A DNA stretch of 64,000 nt from Caballeronia concitans (GTDB lineage: Bacteria; Pseudomonadota; Gammaproteobacteria; Burkholderiales; Burkholderiaceae): NCBI RefSeq assembly GCF_001544615.1, contig NZ_FCNV02000013.1, positions 96,489 through 160,488 on the forward strand. The letters are read 5' to 3'. The notes beneath the pieces are model-generated. The model made no database searches. It had not been told where the DNA came from and was given only the letters and a program-made list of their open reading frames with translations. The translations under genes were made by a program, and so were the position numbers. Numbering within the stretch: the first letter of the stretch is position 1; every line of letters begins with the position of its first letter. Positions 21,210-31,372 of the stretch are shown here, piece by piece.

Positions 21210-23795
21210 TCAGGCTGCGATCGCGCGCAGCAGTTCGGTTTCGACCTGGATTTGGGTCCGGTTCGACGACAGGCTCTTGCCGTCGAGCAAAAACACGTCT
21301 TCGACGCGTTCGCCGAGCGTATTGATGCGCGCCGCCTGCACGCCGATCCGGTGTTGCGCCAGAACGCGCGCGATCGAATAAAGAAGGCCCTGCCGGTCGT
21401 TCGCAGACACGGACAGGATGTAGTACTGGCCACGCTCGTCCGGGCGCAAATCCACGCGCGGCGTGACCGGGAAAGTTCGCACGAGCCGCGACACGCGGCC
21501 CTTCGACGGCTCCGGCAAGATGCTTTCGTCCGTCAGCCGCCCACTCAATTGCTGTTCGACGAGATTCGCGATATCGCGATAACTCCCGTCATGATCCGGA
21601 TGTGCGACGAGAAAGTTATCGAGCGCATAGCCGTGGCGCGTCGTGGTGATGCGCGCATCGAGCACGGACAGGCCGTTCTTGTCGAAATACGCGCAGATGC
21701 CGGCGAAGAGGTCCGGCCGGTCCTTCACATACACGAGCACCTGCAGCGCCGCGCCGATCGGCGAGGGGCGCGCGCGCACGATCGGCGCGTCGCTCTCCAC
21801 ATGCCGATACAGCACGCGCGTCTGCCAGGCGATATCGGCGGGATCGTGGCGCAGAAAATAGCCGACGTCGAGCTGTTCCCACAGCCGCCGCTGCGCCCCC
21901 TCCGGCACCGTCTCCAGGCGCAGCAGCGCGAGCGCCGATTCCTGCCGCGACTTGAGTTCCGAATGGGCGTCCGGCTGCGCGCCGCCGAGCACGGCCAGCG
22001 TCGCGCGGAAAAGGTCCTCGAGCAGCTTGCCTTTCCAGTTGTTCCAGACCTTCGGGCTCGTGCCGCGAATGTCCGCGACGGTCAGCAGATACAGCGCCGT
22101 CAGCCGCCGCTCCGTCTTCACGACCGACGCGAACTGCTTGATGACTTCGGGATCGCTCGTGTCCTGCTTTTGCGCGACGTGACTCATCGTCAGATGCTGC
22201 TGGACGAGCCATACGACGAGTTCCGTATCGTCCTGTCCGATCTCGTGCTCGCGGCAGAAGCGGCGGGCGTCGACCATGCCGAGCGTCGAATGATCGCCGC
22301 CGCGCCCCTTCGCGATGTCGTGAAACAGCGCGGCGACATAGAGCACCCACGGGCGCTCGAAATTGCCCATCAACTGGCTGCAGAACGGATACTCGTGCGC
22401 GTGCTCGGCAATGGCGAAGCGGCGCAGGTTGCGCAGCACCATCAGGATGTGCTGATCGACCGTGTAGACGTGGTAAAGGTCGTGCTGCATCTGCCCGACG
22501 ATGCGCCGGAAGTTGATCAGGTAGCGCCCGAGCACGCTCGTCTGGTTCATGAGCCTGAGCGCGTGCGTGATGCCTTCCGGCTGCTTCAGGATCTCCATGA
22601 AGAGACGCCGGTTTTCCGGATCGCGCCGCCAGTTGCGGTCCATCAGCTCACGCGCGTTGTAGATCGCGCGCAGCGTGCGCGCCGACAGGCCTTTGACGCC
22701 ACGCGTCTGCTCGTACAGCAGGAAGGCTTCGAGGATGGCGTGCGGCTCGCGCTCGAAGACATCGTCGCGGGCGATTTCCAGCATGCCTTGCTTCTCGACG
22801 AATCGCCCGGAGAGGACGCGCGTGATGCCCGACGTCGACGGGAAAAGCTGCGCTTCCACGTTCTGGATGAGGATGGTCGCGAGCTGCGTGACCGCTTTGG
22901 CCGCCCAGTAGTAGCGGCGCATCATCTGCTCGCTCGCGCGCTTGGCGGCGGTCGCCTTGAAGCCGAAGCTCTCGGCAAGCGGCGTTTGCAGATCGAAGAC
23001 GAGAATGTCCTGACGGCGCTTCGCGACGACATGCAGCCGCGCGCGCAACAGCTTGAGAAAGCCCTCGTTGCGGCGCAGTTCACGCGCTTCGCGTTCGGTG
23101 ATGAGACCGCGCGCGTCGAGTTCGCGCCAGCTCGATCCGAATCCCGCCGCGCGCGTGATCCAGAGAATCAGTTGCAGGTCGCGCAGTCCGCCCGGGCTTT
23201 CCTTGATGTTCGGCTCGAGGCTATAAGGCGTGTCCTGAAACTTGGCGTGCCGCTGACGCATTTCCAGCACCTTCGCCTGGAAGAACGCGCGCGGGTCGAG
23301 CGTCTCCTTGTAGCGCTCCGAGAAGCGCTGGAAAAGCTGCGCGTCGCCGCAGATGCGCCGCGCTTCGAGCAGCGACGTGAGCACCGTGACGTCGTTGCTC
23401 GCCTCGCCGATGCACTGCTCGACCGAGCGCACGCTGCTGCCGATATCGAGCCCGAGGTCCCACGCCATGCCGATGAATCGCTCGACGCGCGCGTTCAGCG
23501 CGGCGTCGTCGGCTTGGGCGGCGGCATCGGGCAGAAGCACGAGGATATCGACGTCGGAGTAGGGCGCGAGCTCGCCGCGTCCGTAGCCGCCGACCGCCAC
23601 GAGCGCCGCGTCCGCCGGCATCTCGCACGCGGACCAGGCGCCTTTGAGGGCGTCGTCGGTGGCGCGGGCGAGCGCGTGCATCAGCGGCTCGACGCTCGTG
23701 GCCGTCTTGAAGCGTTCGATGAGCGCCGCCTTCGCCGTCTTATAGGCGTTTCGCAGCGTTTCACAGGGCGTGGCGACGGCGACGGTGACGCTCAT
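21210..23795 (-). CDS. glnD: PII uridylyltransferase / uridylyl-removing enzyme
   Basis: An 861-residue nitrogen sensor. GlnD uridylylates the PII protein when glutamine is low and removes UMP when it is high, so controlling glutamine synthetase. The N-terminal nucleotidyltransferase domain has [19 protein letters not shown] with its paired aspartates. The central HD domain (uridylyl-removing) has [12 protein letters not shown], with an upstream [10 protein letters not shown]. Two ACT domains form the C-terminus, seen as [20 protein letters not shown] and [20 protein letters not shown]. Length and domain order are complete. It lies 52 bases downstream of map, the common betaproteobacterial arrangement, and only six bases before the pseudouridine synthase gene. 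Confidence 0.97.
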   Translation of the reverse strand: MSVTVAVATPCETLRNAYKTAKAALIERFKTATSVEPLMHALARATDDALKGAWSACEMPADAALVAVGGYGRGELAPYSDVDILVLLPDAAAQADDAALNARVERFIGMAWDLGLDIGSSVRSVEQCIGEASNDVTVLTSLLEARRICGDAQLFQRFSERYKETLDPRAFFQAKVLEMRQRHAKFQDTPYSLEPNIKESPGGLRDLQLILWITRAAGFGSSWRELDARGLITEREARELRRNEGFLKLLRARLHVVAKRRQDILVFDLQTPLAESFGFKATAAKRASEQMMRRYYWAAKAVTQLATILIQNVEAQLFPSTSGITRVLSGRFVEKQGMLEIARDDVFEREPHAILEAFLLYEQTRGVKGLSARTLRAIYNARELMDRNWRRDPENRRLFMEILKQPEGITHALRLMNQTSVLGRYLINFRRIVGQMQHDLYHVYTVDQHILMVLRNLRRFAIAEHAHEYPFCSQLMGNFERPWVLYVAALFHDIAKGRGGDHSTLGMVDARRFCREHEIGQDDTELVVWLVQQHLTMSHVAQKQDTSDPEVIKQFASVVKTERRLTALYLLTVADIRGTSPKVWNNWKGKLLEDLFRATLAVLGGAQPDAHSELKSRQESALALLRLETVPEGAQRRLWEQLDVGYFLRHDPADIAWQTRVLYRHVESDAPIVRARPSPIGAALQVLVYVKDRPDLFAGICAYFDKNGLSVLDARITTTRHGYALDNFLVAHPDHDGSYRDIANLVEQQLSGRLTDESILPEPSKGRVSRLVRTFPVTPRVDLRPDERGQYYILSVSANDRQGLLYSIARVLAQHRIGVQAARINTLGERVEDVFLLDGKSLSSNRTQIQVETELLRAIAA

Positions 23796-23847
23796 GAGTC
23801 GATATTCAGGACGAGGGGAAAAAGCGGCGGAGCCGGCGAAAGCGCGG

Positions 23848-24657
23848 TCAGGCGGTCGCCGCGATGAGTTGCGACGGCGCCTGCGTTCCCGCCGATACCG
23901 TCAGCACTTCATAGCCGGTCGGCGTGACGAGCACCGTGTGCTCCCACTGCGCCGAAAGGCTGCGGTCGCGCGTCTTGACGGTCCACTGGTCGGGCATCGT
24001 GCGGATATCGCGGCGGCCGGCGTTGATCATCGGCTCGACGGTGAAGATCATGCCCGCCTGCAATTCGATGCCCGTGCCCGGACGCCCGTAATGCAGCACT
24101 TGCGGCTCCTCGTGGAACACCTGGCCGATACCATGACCGCAATATTCGCGCACGACGCTGTAGCCTTGTGCCTCGGCGTGCTTCTGGATGGCGTGGCCGA
24201 TGTCGCCGAGATGCGCGCCCGGGCGGACCTGATCGATGCCGAGCCACATGCAGTCGAAAGTCGTCTGCACGAGGCGTTTCGCGAGAATCGAGCCTTCGCC
24301 GACGATGAACATGCGGCTCGTGTCGCCGAAATAGCCGTTCTTGATGACGGTGATGTCGATATTGAGCGCATCGCCGTTTTTCAGCACTTTCTCGCTCGGG
24401 ATGCCGTGGCAGATCACGTCGTTCACCGAGATGCAGGTGGCCTTCGGATACGGCGGATAGCCCGGCGGCTGATAGTTGAGCGGTGCGGGAATCGTGCCCT
24501 GTTCCTTCACCATGAAATCGTGGCAGAGGCGGTCGAGTTCCTCGGTGGTCACGCCCGGGACGATATGCGGCGTGATGAAATCGAGCACTTCGCTGGCGAG
24601 CCGGCAGGCGACGCGCATCTGCGCGATATCGTGATCGTTTTTCAGCGTAATGGACAT
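23848..24657 (-). CDS. map: Methionine aminopeptidase type I
   Basis: A 269-residue cytosolic dimetal aminopeptidase that removes initiator methionine. Substrate and metal-site motifs are visible: [18 protein letters not shown] (conserved His), [20 protein letters not shown] with metal-binding aspartates, [15 protein letters not shown] with metal His, and IFTVEPMIN with metal Glu. The last metal Glu is in [19 protein letters not shown] chose the ATG at 24657 ([17 protein letters not shown]); the upstream in-frame start adds 17 residues without family support. It is first in the map-glnD-pseudouridine synthase series and divergent from rpsB, with map and rpsB about 400 bases apart. Confidence 0.97.
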   Translation of the reverse strand: MSITLKNDHDIAQMRVACRLASEVLDFITPHIVPGVTTEELDRLCHDFMVKEQGTIPAPLNYQPPGYPPYPKATCISVNDVICHGIPSEKVLKNGDALNIDITVIKNGYFGDTSRMFIVGEGSILAKRLVQTTFDCMWLGIDQVRPGAHLGDIGHAIQKHAEAQGYSVVREYCGHGIGQVFHEEPQVLHYGRPGTGIELQAGMIFTVEPMINAGRRDIRTMPDQWTVKTRDRSLSAQWEHTVLVTPTGYEVLTVSAGTQAPSQLIAATA

Positions 24658-24808
24658 GGATTGGCTCGGAAGTGCGCGGATAGCGAGGAGGCGGGCGAGC
24701 GCCGCCAAAGCGGCATTATCGCACCTCGGACAACGCGCCGCAGCGTGATATGGCCGGCGCCGCCGCTATCGCGGCAGATGGCGCCGCAGCGGGCGGCTAC
24801 CGAGCGGC

Positions 24809-24838
24809 TTGAGCGGCGTAATCCTCACATGCTATACT
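24809..24838 (+). promoter_or_regulatory. Sigma-70 promoter of rpsB
   Basis: TTGAGC (24809-24814) and TATACT (24833-24838) are separated by 18 bases. The predicted transcript would start near 24845 and carry a leader of about 210 bases. Confidence 0.75.
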
Positions 24839-24844
24839 CACGGG

Positions 24845-25056
24845 CTAAGTCTCGGTTCGCCTTGTTCTCTTGCCTGTAAGCAATGAATGAGCAATGAGAA
24901 GGGGCAATGAATGACGGAACCGAAGACTTGGAAGCGTAGTCTTATCGACGCTTTTTTTCGAAACTCAAGCCGGCGCACCCAGGGTGTCCCACGCATAGTC
25001 AAACTAAGCGCGGGATGCGGCAGCCGGCTTAAGACCCAACCCTCGCGGAGAATTTC
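24845..25056 (+). promoter_or_regulatory. Structured rpsB leader with terminator-like and pseudoknot-capable helices
   Basis: Two elements are visible. First, AAGCGT (24932-24937) and ACGCTT (24948-24953) form a stem followed by T residues to 24958, like a weak intrinsic terminator. AAGACT (24923-24928) pairs with AGTCTT (24938-24943), which lies in that stem's loop, so the two helices either form a pseudoknot or compete. Second, AAGCCGGC (24967-24974) and GCCGGCTT (25023-25030) close a branched domain containing smaller hairpins, 27 bases before the rpsB start. In many bacteria ribosomal protein S2 represses rpsB-tsf through an RNA leader. A related role is likely here, but this leader was not matched to a known family. 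Confidence 0.55.
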
Positions 25057-25809
25057 ATGGCAGTCACGATGCGTCAAATGCTGGAAGCCGGTGTCCACTT
25101 CGGTCACCAAACGCGCTTCTGGAACCCGAAGATGGCCCCGTACATCTTCGGTCATCGCAACAAGATTCACATCATCAACCTCGAAAAGACCCTGCCGCTC
25201 TACAACGACGCGCTGAAGTACGTGCGCCAGTTGGCAGCGAATCGCGGCACGATCCTTTTCGTCGGCACGAAGCGCCAGTCGCGCGACACCATCGCACAGG
25301 AAGCAGCGCGCGCCGGCATGCCTTTCGTCAACGCCCGCTGGCTCGGCGGCATGCTGACCAACTTCAAGACGCTGAAGGTTTCGATCAAGCGCCTGAAGGA
25401 CATGGAAGCAGCCCTCGAATCCGGCGAAACCGAGCGCATGAGCAAGAAGGAAGCGCTCCTGTTCGAACGCGAAATCGCCAAGCTGCAAAAGTCGATCGGC
25501 GGCGTGAAGGACATGGGCGGCATTCCTGACGCAATCTTCGTGATCGACGTCGGCTACCACAAGATCGCCGTCACCGAAGCGAAGAAGCTCGGCATTCCGG
25601 TCATCGCCGTGGTCGACACGAACCACTCGCCGGAAGGCATCGACTACGTGATCCCGGGTAACGACGACGCCTCGAAGGCCGTCGCGCTGTACGCGGAAGG
25701 CGTCGCGGACGCGATCCTCGAAGGCCGCGCCAACGCGGTGAACGACGTGGTCCAGGCCGTGCGCAACGGCGAAGGCGACGAGTTCGTCGAGGTCAACGCA
25801 GAGGCGTAA
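25057..25809 (+). CDS. rpsB: 30S ribosomal protein uS2
   Basis: A 250-residue ribosomal protein of the small-subunit body. It begins [26 protein letters not shown] and has the S2 signatures [32 protein letters not shown] and [19 protein letters not shown]. The C-terminal coiled segment is intact. The promoter at 24809-24838 and a long leader precede it. A strong terminator lies between it and tsf, which usually shares its transcript, so read-through or a second promoter must supply tsf. Confidence 0.98.
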   Translation: MAVTMRQMLEAGVHFGHQTRFWNPKMAPYIFGHRNKIHIINLEKTLPLYNDALKYVRQLAANRGTILFVGTKRQSRDTIAQEAARAGMPFVNARWLGGMLTNFKTLKVSIKRLKDMEAALESGETERMSKKEALLFEREIAKLQKSIGGVKDMGGIPDAIFVIDVGYHKIAVTEAKKLGIPVIAVVDTNHSPEGIDYVIPGNDDASKAVALYAEGVADAILEGRANAVNDVVQAVRNGEGDEFVEVNAEA

Positions 25810-25829
25810 TCGAGCCCTGTGGCCGGCAC

Positions 25830-25862
25830 AAAAGGGGGCTTTGCGAAAGGCCCCTTTTTTTT
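25830..25862 (+). terminator. Intrinsic terminator between rpsB and tsf
   Basis: An A-rich/G-rich arm (AAAAGGGG then GCTTT) pairs with AAAGGCCCC and T residues across a GCG loop, giving about 12 pairs with one G-G mismatch. It ends in eight T residues. Outer GCCGGC copies (25822-25827 and 25865-25870) could extend the stem. Its place inside a normally joint operon suggests it sets the S2 to EF-Ts ratio. Confidence 0.85.
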
Positions 25863-25943
25863 AAGCCGGCGCGATTCCGAAACACTTCAGCCGTGGGCGC
25901 TTTCTGCCGGCGGCACGTATCAAACAGACTCAAGGAGCGAATG

Positions 25944-26825
25944 ATGGCGGCAATTACCGCAAGCATGGTGGCAGAACTGCGCGCGAAGACCGATGCGCCG
26001 ATGATGGAATGCAAGAAGGCGCTGACGGAAGCCGACGGCGACATGGCGCGCGCCGAAGAGCTGCTGCGCGTGAAGCTCGGCAACAAGGCGAGCAAGGCGG
26101 CATCGCGCGTGACGGCGGAAGGCATTGTCGTGGCGCACGTCGAAGGCGGCGTGGGCGCGCTCGTCGAGCTGAACTGCGAAACCGACTTCGTTGCGAAGAA
26201 CGACGACTTCATGGCGTTCGCCAAGGGCGTCGCGGCACTGGTCGCGAAGAGCAACCCGGCCGACGTGGCCGCGCTGTCGGCGCTGCCGCTGGAAAGCACG
26301 ACGGTCGACGCCGTGCGTCTCGCGCTCGTCGGCAAGATCGGTGAAAACCTGTCGATCCGCCGTTTCGTTCGCTTCGAAACCGCGAACAAGCTGGCTGCGT
26401 ACCTGCACGGCACGCGCATCGGCGTGCTCGTCGAGTTCACGGGCGCGGACGAGCAAGTCGGCAAGGACGTCGCGATGCACGTCGCCGCGATGAAACCGGT
26501 CTCGCTGTCGTCGGACGAAGTGCCGGCCGATCTGATCGCGAAGGAGCGCAGCATCGCCGAGCAGAAGGCAGCCGAATCGGGCAAGCCGGCCGAAATCGTC
26601 GCCAAGATGGTCGACGGTTCGATCCAGAAGTACCTGAAGGAAGTGTCGCTGCTGAATCAGCCGTTCGTGAAGAACGACAAGCAGACGATCGAGCAGATGC
26701 TGAAGGCAGCCAACGCGTCGGTGCAGAAGTTCGCGCTGTTCGTGGTGGGCGAGGGCATCGAAAAGCGTCAGGACGACTTCGCGGCCGAAGTGGCGGCGCA
26801 AGTCGCAGCAGCCAAGCAGGGCTAA
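25944..26825 (+). CDS. tsf: Translation elongation factor Ts
   Basis: A 293-residue guanine-nucleotide exchange factor for EF-Tu. The UBA-like N-terminus [27 protein letters not shown], the EF-Tu-contacting [12 protein letters not shown] and the coiled-coil hairpin region are present. Two adjacent ATG codons exist (25941 and 25944). AAGGAG ends three bases before the first and six before the second, so I chose the second, which also gives the usual family length. It follows rpsB after a strong terminator. pyrH begins 253 bases downstream, across a non-coding gap in which I see no gene. Confidence 0.97.
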   Translation: MAAITASMVAELRAKTDAPMMECKKALTEADGDMARAEELLRVKLGNKASKAASRVTAEGIVVAHVEGGVGALVELNCETDFVAKNDDFMAFAKGVAALVAKSNPADVAALSALPLESTTVDAVRLALVGKIGENLSIRRFVRFETANKLAAYLHGTRIGVLVEFTGADEQVGKDVAMHVAAMKPVSLSSDEVPADLIAKERSIAEQKAAESGKPAEIVAKMVDGSIQKYLKEVSLLNQPFVKNDKQTIEQMLKAANASVQKFALFVVGEGIEKRQDDFAAEVAAQVAAAKQG

Positions 26826-27078
26826 GTTCGCAGCCCGCGGCGCGCGCGGCCAAAGGGCGGCGCGCGGCCTTGCATCATCTGCAGTCGCGACGGCGGCCTG
26901 TCGTCGCAGCAAAGATTCAGCGATCCGGTTCGCATCGAGCGGCGGGCGCGGCAAGTTCGGGTTTTCCCGTATGCGCCGCGCCCGTCGTCCCGATGCGGGC
27001 CGCTTGCGGTAAGTAATGTTTCACCCCTACAGTTCTACGTTGTTGCAAAACCCTCCTCGGCGCGAACGGAAACCTCAT

Positions 27079-27792
27079 ATGCCCACAGCCTACAAACGCG
27101 TACTCCTCAAACTCTCCGGCGAAGCCCTCATGGGCGACGATGCTTTCGGCATCAATCGCGCAACGATCGAAAGGATGGTGGCGGACGTCGCTGAAGTGGT
27201 GCGGATGGGCACACAACTGGCCGTCGTGATTGGCGGCGGCAATATTTTCCGCGGCGTCGCGGGCGGCGCGGCCGGCATGGACCGTGCAACCGCCGACTAC
27301 ATGGGCATGCTGGCCACGATGATGAACGCGCTCGCGCTGCAGGACGCCATGCGTCACGCGGGCATCGAGGCGCGCGTGCAATCGGCGCTGCGCATGGATC
27401 AGGTGGTCGAGCCGTACATTCGCCCGCGCGCCATTCGCCAGCTCGAGGAAGGCAAGGTCGTGATCTTCGCGGCCGGCACGGGCAACCCGTTTTTCACGAC
27501 GGATACCGCCGCCGCGCTGCGCGGCTCGGAAATCGGCGCCGAAGTGGTGTTGAAGGCGACGAAGGTCGATGGCGTATACTCCGCCGACCCGAAGAAGGAT
27601 CCGAGCGCCACGCGCTACAGCACGATCAGCTTCGACGAGGCGATCGGCCGCAATCTGCAGGTCATGGACGCTACCGCGTTCGCGCTGTGCCGCGATCAGA
27701 AGCTGCCGATCCGCGTCTTCTCCATTACGAAGGCGGGTGCGCTGAAGCGCATCGTGCAAGGCGACGACGAAGGTACGCTCGTCCACGTGTAA
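27079..27792 (+). CDS. pyrH: UMP kinase
   Basis: A 237-residue hexameric amino-acid-kinase-fold enzyme that phosphorylates UMP to UDP in pyrimidine synthesis. Motifs are [12 protein letters not shown] at the N-terminus, IGGGNIFRG (phosphate loop), [21 protein letters not shown], and [20 protein letters not shown], followed by [17 protein letters not shown]. The ATG at 27079 gives the family start; a GTG- or TTG-led extension upstream has no support. It begins the pyrH-frr-uppS-cdsA-dxr run. Confidence 0.97.
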   Translation: MPTAYKRVLLKLSGEALMGDDAFGINRATIERMVADVAEVVRMGTQLAVVIGGGNIFRGVAGGAAGMDRATADYMGMLATMMNALALQDAMRHAGIEARVQSALRMDQVVEPYIRPRAIRQLEEGKVVIFAAGTGNPFFTTDTAAALRGSEIGAEVVLKATKVDGVYSADPKKDPSATRYSTISFDEAIGRNLQVMDATAFALCRDQKLPIRVFSITKAGALKRIVQGDDEGTLVHV

Positions 27793-27896
27793 ACTCTTGC
27801 GTATTCGGGCGCCGCGCGCACCCGGCGTGAATCGCGCCGGAAGAATCGCGGGAGAGGCGCCTGCATCGCCAGTAAACCAAGGTTTTGGAGGTTCAA

Positions 27897-28457
27897 ATGA
27901 GTGTGGCTGACATTAAAAAGGGCGTCGACCAGAAGATGCAGCGGTCGATCGAAGCATTCAAGGCCGATCTCGCCAAGATCCGCACGGGCCGTGCGCACAC
28001 CGGTCTGCTCGATCACATCCAGGTCGACTACTACGGCTCGAACGTGCCCATCTCGCAAGTCGCGAACATGACGCTCGTCGATGCCCGCACGATCGGCGTG
28101 CAGCCGTGGGAAAAGAAAATGGTGCCGGTCGTCGAGAAGGCGATCCGCGAGTCAGATCTCGGCCTGAACCCGGCGACGCAGGGCGACCTGATCCGCGTGC
28201 CGATGCCCGCGCTGACCGAAGAGCGCCGCCGCGAACTGACGAAAGTCGTGAAGAGCGAAGGCGAATCCGCGAAGATCGCCGTGCGCAACCTGCGCCGCGA
28301 CGCGAACGAGCAACTGAAGAAGCTGGTGAAGGACAAGGAAATCTCGGAAGACGACGAGCGCCGCGCAAGCGATGACGTTCAGAAGTTCACCGACAAGTTC
28401 GTCGCCGAAATCGACAAGCTCGTTCAGACCAAAGAAGCCGAAATCATGACGGTGTGA
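27897..28457 (+). CDS. frr: Ribosome recycling factor
   Basis: A 186-residue two-domain tRNA mimic that, with EF-G, splits the post-termination ribosome. The three-helix domain I ([21 protein letters not shown]) and the beta/alpha/beta domain II ([20 protein letters not shown]) are both present, with [12 protein letters not shown]-like residues read here as [15 protein letters not shown]. The start at 27897 has a clear GGAGG five bases upstream. It follows pyrH by 104 bases, the usual pairing. Confidence 0.98.
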   Translation: MSVADIKKGVDQKMQRSIEAFKADLAKIRTGRAHTGLLDHIQVDYYGSNVPISQVANMTLVDARTIGVQPWEKKMVPVVEKAIRESDLGLNPATQGDLIRVPMPALTEERRRELTKVVKSEGESAKIAVRNLRRDANEQLKKLVKDKEISEDDERRASDDVQKFTDKFVAEIDKLVQTKEAEIMTV

Positions 28458-28540
28458 GGCCGTAAGCGGTCTTGCCAGCTTTGGCTTTCACGACCCAGGG
28501 CTGGCGTTTCACATCCTGTCGATAACAAGATTCAGCGGCC

Positions 28541-29323
28541 ATGACCTATACCAGCTCTACCGTTACCGTGCCCGATGTCGCGGCTGTCCCGCGCCACGTC
28601 GCGATCATCATGGACGGCAATGGCCGTTGGGCGACCGAGCGGCGTTTGCCGCGCGTCGCCGGTCATACGCGCGGCGTCGATGCGGTGCGCGCCACCGTCG
28701 AAAGCTGCGCGCGGCGCGGCGTCCAGTTCGTCACGCTGTTCGCGTTCAGTTCGGAAAACTGGCGTCGTCCAACCGACGAAGTGTCGTTCCTGATGCGCCT
28801 GTTCGTGACCGCGCTCGAGCGCGAGATCGGCAAGCTGCACGCGAACGGCATCCGCCTGCGCGTCGTCGGCGACGTGTCCATGTTCGACGACCGCATCCGC
28901 GCGCTCATCCAGCGCGCTGAAACCAAGACCGCGCGCAACACGCGCCTGACGCTGACCATCGCCGCCAATTACGGCGGCCGCTGGGACATCATGCAGGCGA
29001 CGAAGAAGCTCATCGCGCAATCGCTCGAACAGGGCGCGCCGGTGCGCGTCGACGACGAATCGTTCGCCGAGCATCTCGCGATGGCCTACGCGCCCGAGCC
29101 GGATCTCTTCATTCGTACGGGCGGCGAGCAGCGCATCAGCAATTTTCTGCTGTGGCAGCTCGCGTACACCGAGTTCTATTTCACCGATATCTACTGGCCC
29201 GATTTCGACGCCGACGCGCTCGACCGCGCGATCGCATCGTATGGCGGCCGTGAACGCCGCTTCGGACGCACGAGCGCGCAACTCGCTTCCCAATCGCAGA
29301 AGGCCGACACCCTTTCATGCTAA
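28541..29323 (+). CDS. uppS: Undecaprenyl diphosphate synthase
   Basis: A 260-residue cis-prenyltransferase that makes the C55 lipid carrier for peptidoglycan and O-antigen. The catalytic motif is [16 protein letters not shown] with Asp25. The other family regions are [24 protein letters not shown], and the C-terminal [26 protein letters not shown] split across conserved blocks. It overlaps the start of cdsA by seven bases, so the two are translationally coupled. Confidence 0.97.
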   Translation: MTYTSSTVTVPDVAAVPRHVAIIMDGNGRWATERRLPRVAGHTRGVDAVRATVESCARRGVQFVTLFAFSSENWRRPTDEVSFLMRLFVTALEREIGKLHANGIRLRVVGDVSMFDDRIRALIQRAETKTARNTRLTLTIAANYGGRWDIMQATKKLIAQSLEQGAPVRVDDESFAEHLAMAYAPEPDLFIRTGGEQRISNFLLWQLAYTEFYFTDIYWPDFDADALDRAIASYGGRERRFGRTSAQLASQSQKADTLSC

Positions 29324-30129
29324 AGACCCGTGTCATCACGGCAATTGTCCTGCTCGCGGTCCTCGTGCCCGTCACGCTGTTCGCGCCCATCGGGGCGTTC
29401 GGGGCGCTGATCGGTTTCGTCGTCGTGTTCGCTGCGTGGGAGTGGGGGCGGCTGCTCAAGCTCAACGGCGCGGGGCCGGTCGCGTATGCCCTGGTCGCGG
29501 GGCTCGCGCTCATCTTCAGCACGTTTCTGGGCGTCGCGCCGAAGCCGCTCTTTCAGATGGCCGGGATTTTCTGGCTGCTTGCGGGGCCGTACGCGCTCGT
29601 TCGCAAGCCGGTGCTGGCGGGCGGCGCGTGGCGCGCGTTCCTGCTGTTCGGCGGGATCGTCGTGTTCGTCGCGTGCTGGCACGCGGTCGTCGCGGCGCGG
29701 ACGCAGGGCGTGGCGTTCGTGCTATCGCTTCTCCTAGTCGTCTGGCTGGCTGACATAGGCGCATACTTCGCCGGAAAAGCGCTCGGCCGTCACAAGCTCG
29801 CGCCGTCGATCAGTCCCGGAAAAACCTGGGAAGGCGCACTCGGCGGCTGGGTCGCCGTCATGGTGATCGGGTCGGTCGCCGCTGCCACCGGCGTCTACGC
29901 GCCGACCGTGTTCACCGCTTTGGTCGGACATCTCGGCTGGGACCGCGCGCTCGTCGCGCTGACCGTGTTGGTCGCGTTCAGCGTGGTCGGCGACCTGTTC
30001 GAATCGCTGATGAAGCGTCAGGCCGGTGTCAAGGATTCGAGCGGCCTGCTGCCGGGTCACGGCGGCGTCCTCGATCGCATCGACGCATTGTTGCCTGTAT
30101 TGCCGATTGCCTTGCTGATGCTCGGCTGA
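29317..30129 (+). CDS. cdsA: Phosphatidate cytidylyltransferase
   Basis: A 270-residue inner-membrane enzyme that makes CDP-diacylglycerol from phosphatidate and CTP, the precursor of all phospholipids here. It has about seven hydrophobic segments, the first [19 protein letters not shown]. The C-terminal CDP-alcohol signature reads [21 protein letters not shown], with conserved aspartates. [12 protein letters not shown] precedes the second half. The start overlaps the end of uppS. Confidence 0.96.
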   Translation: MLKTRVITAIVLLAVLVPVTLFAPIGAFGALIGFVVVFAAWEWGRLLKLNGAGPVAYALVAGLALIFSTFLGVAPKPLFQMAGIFWLLAGPYALVRKPVLAGGAWRAFLLFGGIVVFVACWHAVVAARTQGVAFVLSLLLVVWLADIGAYFAGKALGRHKLAPSISPGKTWEGALGGWVAVMVIGSVAAATGVYAPTVFTALVGHLGWDRALVALTVLVAFSVVGDLFESLMKRQAGVKDSSGLLPGHGGVLDRIDALLPVLPIALLMLG

Positions 30130-30147
30130 TCGGCCAGAGAAGATTTC

Positions 30148-31365
30148 ATGCAAAAACGTCTTACATTGCTCGGCTCGACGGGCTCGATCGGCGATAGCAC
30201 GCTCGACGTCGTCGCGCGGCATCCGGACCGGTTCTCGGTCTACGCGCTCACCGCTCACCGCAACGGCGACAAGCTCGTCGCGCAATGCCTGCGCTTCGCG
30301 CCGGAAGTGGCCGTCGTCGGCGATGCGGAAACCGCCGCGCGCGTGGCCGCCGCGTTGCGCGCCGCCGGTAGCAAGACCGAGGTGCTGCACGGCCCGGACG
30401 CGCTCGTCGACGTGGCGCGCGCCGCCCAGTGCGATACGGTCGTCGCGGCGATCGTCGGCGCGGCGGGACTTGCGCCCACGCTGGCCGCCGCGCGCGCCGG
30501 CAAGCGCATCCTGCTTGCGAACAAGGAAGCGCTCGTCATGTCCGGCCAGATCTTCATGGACGCGGTCCGCGACAACGGCGCGATCCTGCTGCCGGTCGAC
30601 AGCGAGCACAACGCCGTGTTCCAGTGCCTGCCGGTCTGCTCGGACAACGAGGCGCAACTGCACGGCGGCGTATCGAAGATCATTCTGACCGCATCGGGCG
30701 GGCCGTTCCGCACGCGCGAACCGGCGACGCTCGTCGACGTCACGCCCGACGAAGCCTGCAAGCACCCGAACTGGGCGATGGGCCGCAAGATTTCCGTCGA
30801 TTCCGCCACGATGATGAACAAGGGCCTCGAAGTGATCGAGGCGCACTGGCTCTTCAATCTGCCGGGCTCGCGTATCGAAGTGCTGATCCATCCGCAGAGC
30901 GTGATCCATTCGATGGTCTCCTACGCGGACGGCTCCGTGCTCGCCCAACTCGGCAATCCGGACATGCGCACGCCGATCGCGCATGCGCTCGCGTATCCGG
31001 AGCGCGTCGATTCCGGCGTCGCGCCGCTCGATCTCGCGCAGATCGCATCGCTCACGTTCGAAAAGCCGGATTTCGCGCGCTTTCCGTGTCTCGCGCTCGC
31101 CATCGAGGCGCTCGAAGCGGGCGGCATCGCGAGCGCGGCGTTGAATGCGGCGAACGAAATCGCCGTGGAAGCGTTCCTCGCGCGCCGCATCGGCTTCATG
31201 GCGATCGGCGGTGTAGTGGAGCGCGTGCTGAACGCCTTGCCGAACGCCAGCGCCGCGTCGCTCGACGACGTGCTCGCCGCCGATGCGAACGCGCGCCGTC
31301 TCGCGTCCGGTTTCGTTGCAGCGCTCACCGCGAGCGCGCCAGGCGCCGAACCCATCGCCCATTGA
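30148..31365 (+). CDS. dxr: 1-deoxy-D-xylulose 5-phosphate reductoisomerase
   Basis: A 405-residue NADPH enzyme of the MEP isoprenoid pathway (also called ispC). It begins [21 protein letters not shown] with the Rossmann-type Gly-rich loop. The metal and substrate motifs are [23 protein letters not shown], and ILTASGGPF with [24 protein letters not shown] marks the C-terminal domain. It sits between cdsA and rseP, with 18 bases before it and seven bases between its stop and the rseP start. Confidence 0.97.
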   Translation: MQKRLTLLGSTGSIGDSTLDVVARHPDRFSVYALTAHRNGDKLVAQCLRFAPEVAVVGDAETAARVAAALRAAGSKTEVLHGPDALVDVARAAQCDTVVAAIVGAAGLAPTLAAARAGKRILLANKEALVMSGQIFMDAVRDNGAILLPVDSEHNAVFQCLPVCSDNEAQLHGGVSKIILTASGGPFRTREPATLVDVTPDEACKHPNWAMGRKISVDSATMMNKGLEVIEAHWLFNLPGSRIEVLIHPQSVIHSMVSYADGSVLAQLGNPDMRTPIAHALAYPERVDSGVAPLDLAQIASLTFEKPDFARFPCLALAIEALEAGGIASAALNAANEIAVEAFLARRIGFMAIGGVVERVLNALPNASAASLDDVLAADANARRLASGFVAALTASAPGAEPIAH

Positions 31366-31372
31366 GGCCGTC

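Noticed and set aside
20218-21381. An Arg/Ser-rich repeated frame antisense to the repeat tail (RESSPRGLNERRSS-type units)
   Set aside because: It follows automatically from reading the tandem coding repeat on the other strand; no ribosome binding site or independent support. The +1 frame (19454-20992) is open for the same reason.
24911-25216. A leader peptide or small gene in the rpsB leader
   Set aside because: The frame runs straight into the rpsB coding region out of frame with it, has no ribosome binding site, and its region is better explained as RNA structure.
26826-27078. GC-rich repeated text between tsf and pyrH as an intrinsic terminator
   Set aside because: The GCGCGCGGC copies are direct rather than inverted and no U run follows.
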